From positions 1 through 18,676 of the forward strand of contig JAFTUV010000023.1 of the NCBI GenBank assembly GCA_017466065.1: a DNA stretch of 18,676 nucleotides, in the 5' to 3' direction. The DNA is from Bacteroidaceae bacterium (GTDB lineage Bacteria > Bacteroidota > Bacteroidia > Bacteroidales > Bacteroidaceae). The notes below the pieces were generated by a model. That model was given only the letters and a program-made list of their open reading frames with translations, was not told the origin of the DNA and ran no database searches. Shown piece after piece: positions 16,539 through 18,676 of the stretch (positions are counted from its first letter, which is position 1; each line of letters begins with the position of its first letter). Both the position numbers and the translations under genes were made by a program.

Positions 16539-17177
16539 TTATTTGCCGATAATCTTCTCGGCAAATTCAAAATCCTCGGGATAATCAATATCGACACCCT
16601 CCACAGGCCCCACAAGAGCCATATAAGGGTTAAATCCCACACGACGGTGATGCTCCACCCAAATATCGCGGCGGAAAATGTAGAAAGCACTTGTTTCCAC
16701 AAAAACAGGCTCGATGGTCTGCGTGCGGGGAATGTTTGTGGGAGAATAATTCAAAGGCTTTCCCTCGTACCAAGCAAAAGTCTGTATTTTCTGCGCCGAG
16801 AAAGCCGAATCGTGACCACCCTCTACAACCTCGTTAACAGCAGCCGAGATTGTTGAAGCCTTTATGAATGGCGAGGTTGTGTGGGCAAGCATATAAACAT
16901 CGGCATCTACCTCACGCACAAAAGCATCGTAAATCTCCTCACCGAGTGCCATATCACTATCGAGCGCAGTATCGCGCTTCAACAGTTTCACACCCTCGGG
17001 CAGGAACTCACGAACCTCGTCGCTGCTGCAATAGACATAAACCTCGTCAATCTGCGGGACTTTCACCAACGTTTCCAGCAGATAACACATCATAGGCTTG
17101 CCGCCCAACAATTTAAGATTCTTGCCAACCACACGTTTGCTGTTCAAACGGATGGGTACAAATGCCACAACCTTCAT
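16539..17177 (-). CDS. CMP-sugar cytidylyltransferase, acylneuraminate (NeuA-like) family
   Basis: A cytoplasmic nucleotidyltransferase of 212 residues that should couple CTP to a 2-keto-3-deoxy sugar. The N-terminal CTP-binding signature is VPIRLNSKRVVGKNLKLLGG at about 7-26. Further motifs are AHTTSPF (98-104), IPRTQTIEPVFVETSAFYIF (149-168) and the metal-binding EGVDIDYPEDFEFAE (193-207), where the two aspartates of DID are expected to hold Mg2+. The SKRxxGKN form and the length resemble NeuA, PseF or LegF rather than classical KdsB (about 250 residues, RxPGKxL). The gene follows a KdsD-like isomerase after 21 nt, which would favour a Kdo-type product, so CMP-Kdo, CMP-sialic acid and other nonulosonates all remain possible. 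I therefore give no symbol. Confidence 0.85.
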   Translation of the reverse strand: MKVVAFVPIRLNSKRVVGKNLKLLGGKPMMCYLLETLVKVPQIDEVYVYCSSDEVREFLPEGVKLLKRDTALDSDMALGEEIYDAFVREVDADVYMLAHTTSPFIKASTISAAVNEVVEGGHDSAFSAQKIQTFAWYEGKPLNYSPTNIPRTQTIEPVFVETSAFYIFRRDIWVEHHRRVGFNPYMALVGPVEGVDIDYPEDFEFAEKIIGK

Positions 17178-17198
17178 AGAGTATCGGATTAGTATAAA

Positions 17199-18146
17199 TT
17201 ATATACAGCTGAACGTGTCGATGACACCCACAAGCTGCCCTTCGGAATTAACAACAATCAACGAGTGAATGTTGTGCTCACGCAGTATCTTTTCGGCTGT
17301 GGCGAGCTTGGCATTCTCGTTAATGGTCTTGGGGTTCTTGCTCATAAGGTCCTTTACTGTGAGCTCAAAGAAAATATCCTGATGGAACTGCATAGCACGA
17401 CGAATATCACCATCGGTAACCACGCCCAGAATTTTCCCATCCTCAACAACAATGGCAATACCCATCTTGGTGCTGCTTATTTTGAGCAAGGCATCACTTA
17501 TCTTCGAATCGCGTGTAACGACAGGCAGGTCGGAAGAAATCATATAGTCCTTCACACGGGCAAGAAGACGACGGCCAAGCGAACCTCCCGGATGGAACTG
17601 CGCAAAATCGGATGCCTTGAACTTGCGCACAGTCATCAATGCACAAGCAATAGCATCGCCCATCGCGAGCGTTGCAGTAGTGGAGGAAGTGGGTGCAAGG
17701 TTAAGCGGACAGGCCTCACGGGAAACTGCGATATTCAGATGACAATCGGAATATGTCGCAAGCAGAGATTGCGGATTGCCCGACATTGATATAATAGGAA
17801 TCTTACGTTCGTTGAGCAGAGGGATGAAACGCAAAAGTTCATCGGTCTGCCCCGAATTGGAGATTGCAAGCACTACATCGTCGCCTGTGAACATTCCAAG
17901 GTCGCCGTGGAAAGCATCGAGCGGGTTCACGAAGAAAGCCGGCGTTCCTGTGCTTGCAAGCGTAGAAGCTATTTTAGCACCAATATGTCCCGATTTTCCT
18001 ACACCTGTAACAATGAGCTTACCCTTACTTTCGTAGATAAGTTCAATAGCTCTTGTAAAGTTATCGTCAAGGTTAGGAATCAGATTCAGAATTGCATCGG
18101 CTTCATCTTGGAAGCATTTTTTCGCAACGCTTATTACATCTATCAT
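17199..18146 (-). CDS. Arabinose-5-phosphate isomerase, KdsD/KpsF/GutQ family (SIS plus two CBS domains)
   Basis: A cytoplasmic sugar-phosphate isomerase of 315 residues that interconverts ribulose 5-phosphate and arabinose 5-phosphate, the entry to Kdo. The SIS domain covers about 1-185, with VTGVGKSGHIGAKIAST near 46-62, AISNSGQTDELL near 94-105 and FHPGGSLGRRLL near 184-195. K51, E103, E144 and H185 match catalytic residues of E. coli KdsD (K59, E111, E152, H193). Two CBS domains follow: about 200-255 with VVTDGDIRRAM, and 265-315. The last CBS repeat ends in VGVIDTFSCI, so it lacks the DLLRAG-type tail of the enterobacterial protein and is a few residues shorter. Co-transcribed with the cytidylyltransferase downstream. 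kdsD or kpsF would both fit; I do not choose. Confidence 0.93.
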   Translation of the reverse strand: MIDVISVAKKCFQDEADAILNLIPNLDDNFTRAIELIYESKGKLIVTGVGKSGHIGAKIASTLASTGTPAFFVNPLDAFHGDLGMFTGDDVVLAISNSGQTDELLRFIPLLNERKIPIISMSGNPQSLLATYSDCHLNIAVSREACPLNLAPTSSTTATLAMGDAIACALMTVRKFKASDFAQFHPGGSLGRRLLARVKDYMISSDLPVVTRDSKISDALLKISSTKMGIAIVVEDGKILGVVTDGDIRRAMQFHQDIFFELTVKDLMSKNPKTINENAKLATAEKILREHNIHSLIVVNSEGQLVGVIDTFSCI

Positions 18147-18189
18147 ATTCTATCTTGTTTGTTGTATTCAAATAAATCTATTATACAGC

Positions 18190-18209
18190 CTTTGCAGCTT
18201 AGCGCAAAG
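18190..18209 (-). promoter_or_regulatory. Small hairpin in the isomerase leader
   Basis: CTTTGC (18190-18195) and GCAAAG (18204-18209) form a 6-bp stem with an 8-nt loop inside the untranslated leader between the promoter box at 18289 and the ATG at 18146. It is short and could be chance. Apart from it I see nothing recognisable in the leader. Confidence 0.25.
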
Positions 18210-18288
18210 CAATTACAAACGAGCGAGATACAAAAAGTTTACTTTAATGTTTTTCACAGCAAGTGCCGTTTAACTTCGCGCGTTGGCG

Positions 18289-18296
18289 CAAAGATA
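18289..18296 (-). promoter_or_regulatory. Candidate -7 box for the isomerase-cytidylyltransferase operon
   Basis: On the minus strand TTACTATCTTTGCGCC contains TATCTTTG, an exact TAnnTTTG match in the most typical Bacteroidota context. It lies about 143 nt before the isomerase ATG, so the leader would be about 135 nt. A clear -33 TTG at 19-20 nt is not seen. Confidence 0.6.
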
Positions 18297-18446
18297 GTAA
18301 CAAAAAGTTAAAATCACTTACATAAGAATATAAAAATTGGTAACAATGTCACAGCAGAGCCGGGTTATCCTGCTCACACTGACAATAGAGGGGAGTAGAA
18401 AAACACCGCAACTCAATTTTATCTCCCCACCTTGCTGTTACTCCTG

Positions 18447-18500
18447 CTCCTCCGCTTTTCAAAGAGGAGGTGGCACAAGCGAAGCGTAGTGACGGAGGAG
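18447..18500. repeat. Intergenic repeat element A with CTCCTCCG / CGGAGGAG ends
   Basis: CTCCTCCG (18447-18454) and CGGAGGAG (18493-18500) are perfect inverted ends around a 38-nt centre. A second inner pairing, CTCCTC (18447-18452) with GAGGAG (18464-18469), is also possible. The centre reads AAGCGAAGCGTAGTGACGGA. I recognise this sort of CTCCTCC...GCGAAGC...GGAGGAG unit as a common dispersed intergenic element of Bacteroidota genomes, from memory and not from a search. The reading frames through it look like noise. Confidence 0.65.
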
Positions 18501-18527
18501 TTTGCAAAAACACGCAACGAAACGTAG

Positions 18528-18549
18528 GGGCAGAGCGATGTGTCTGCCC
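18528..18549. repeat. Intergenic hairpin element B, GGGCAGA / TCTGCCC
   Basis: GGGCAGA (18528-18534) and TCTGCCC (18543-18549) form a perfect 7-bp stem with an 8-nt loop GCGATGTG. It is preceded by GTAG. It sits 27 nt after element A and 24 nt before element C, so the three appear to be parts of one composite spacer. Confidence 0.6.
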
Positions 18550-18573
18550 AAAATAGAACAGACAGAAGAACCG

Positions 18574-18645
18574 TGTCATTTCGAACGTATGTGAGAAATC
18601 TATAACCATTGTTGAATGAGATTTCTCCCTGCGGTCGAAAGGACA
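18574..18645. repeat. Intergenic palindromic element C, TGTCATTTCGA ... TCGAAAGGACA
   Basis: This is a 72-nt imperfect palindrome. The outer arms TGTCATTTCGA (18574-18584) and TCGAAAGGACA (18635-18645) pair with one mismatch. The inner arms GAGAAATCT (18593-18601) and AGATTTCTC (18619-18627) pair perfectly. The GTCATTTCGA...GAGAAATCT form is, from memory, a frequent dispersed repeat in Bacteroidota. The window ends 31 nt later with AGCAGAAATCGC, which may begin another unit. Confidence 0.65.
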
Positions 18646-18676
18646 AAGTGAAGCAGAAATCGCAACTCTTCCACCG

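Larger units (their letters stand above)
18301..18676. other. Non-coding right edge without a gene
   Basis: There is no credible gene in this 376-nt stretch. Short minus-strand open frames of 75 and 86 residues are only translations of the repeat elements and resemble no family I know. The part from 18301 to 18440 is A+T-rich at first, then holds GGGGAG (18390-18395) and CTCCCC (18423-18428), a weak inverted pair. From 18447 on it is occupied by repeat elements A, B and C. Confidence 0.6.

Noticed and set aside
18447..18645. A possible CRISPR array in the repeat-rich right edge
   Set aside because: The elements differ from one another and are not a single direct repeat with regular spacers; no cas gene is near.
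18349..18646. Minus-strand frames of 86 and 75 codons at the right edge
   Set aside because: They are translations of the palindromic repeat elements A to C, and I see no ribosome site or family resemblance.

Overview
The window looks like a chromosomal segment from an anaerobic gut-type Bacteroidota, most likely order Bacteroidales. The signs are a nuo operon with fused nuoCD and no nuoE, nuoF or nuoG, promoter boxes of the TAnnTTTG type, A-rich leaders without clear Shine-Dalgarno sites, and the composite intergenic repeats at the right edge. Coding density is high, and I see no rRNA, tRNA, insertion sequence or CRISPR array. I cannot place the genus from this window alone.

Left edge (1-5458): the window opens inside the last 73 codons of a YhcG/DUF1016-type PDDEXK nuclease gene on the plus strand. 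It converges on a minus-strand block that reads purL (large single-chain FGAM synthase), two half-size chromate-transporter (CHR) genes and a YgbA-like cysteine-rich protein. The last three overlap by 4 nt and 1 nt and so form one translationally coupled unit. A weak hairpin lies between purL and that unit.

Middle (5459-16518): a divergent promoter region separates purL from a ZIP-family metal transporter gene. It is followed by a compact ten-gene complex I operon, nuoA-B-CD-H-I-J-K-L-M-N, with overlaps or gaps of at most 25 nt throughout. It supplies every membrane subunit and the NuoB/CD/I connecting arm, but not the NADH-oxidising NuoE/F/G module. The enzyme should therefore pass electrons from a donor other than a dedicated NADH dehydrogenase module to menaquinone while pumping ions. 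The operon ends at a perfect 20-bp hairpin that also serves the convergent gene.

Right (16519-18676): a minus-strand pair encodes a KdsD/KpsF-type arabinose-5-phosphate isomerase followed by a CMP-sugar (NeuA/KdsB superfamily) cytidylyltransferase, pointing to activated 2-keto-3-deoxy sugars for the cell surface. It has its own promoter near 18289 and a leader of roughly 135 nt. The final ~250 bases are non-coding, with three types of inverted-repeat element in tandem.

I found no convincing new multi-gene system. The observations most worth checking are the loss in NuoM of the TM7 lysine that NuoL and NuoN of the same operon retain, the missing electron-input module, and the CHR-CHR-YgbA grouping.
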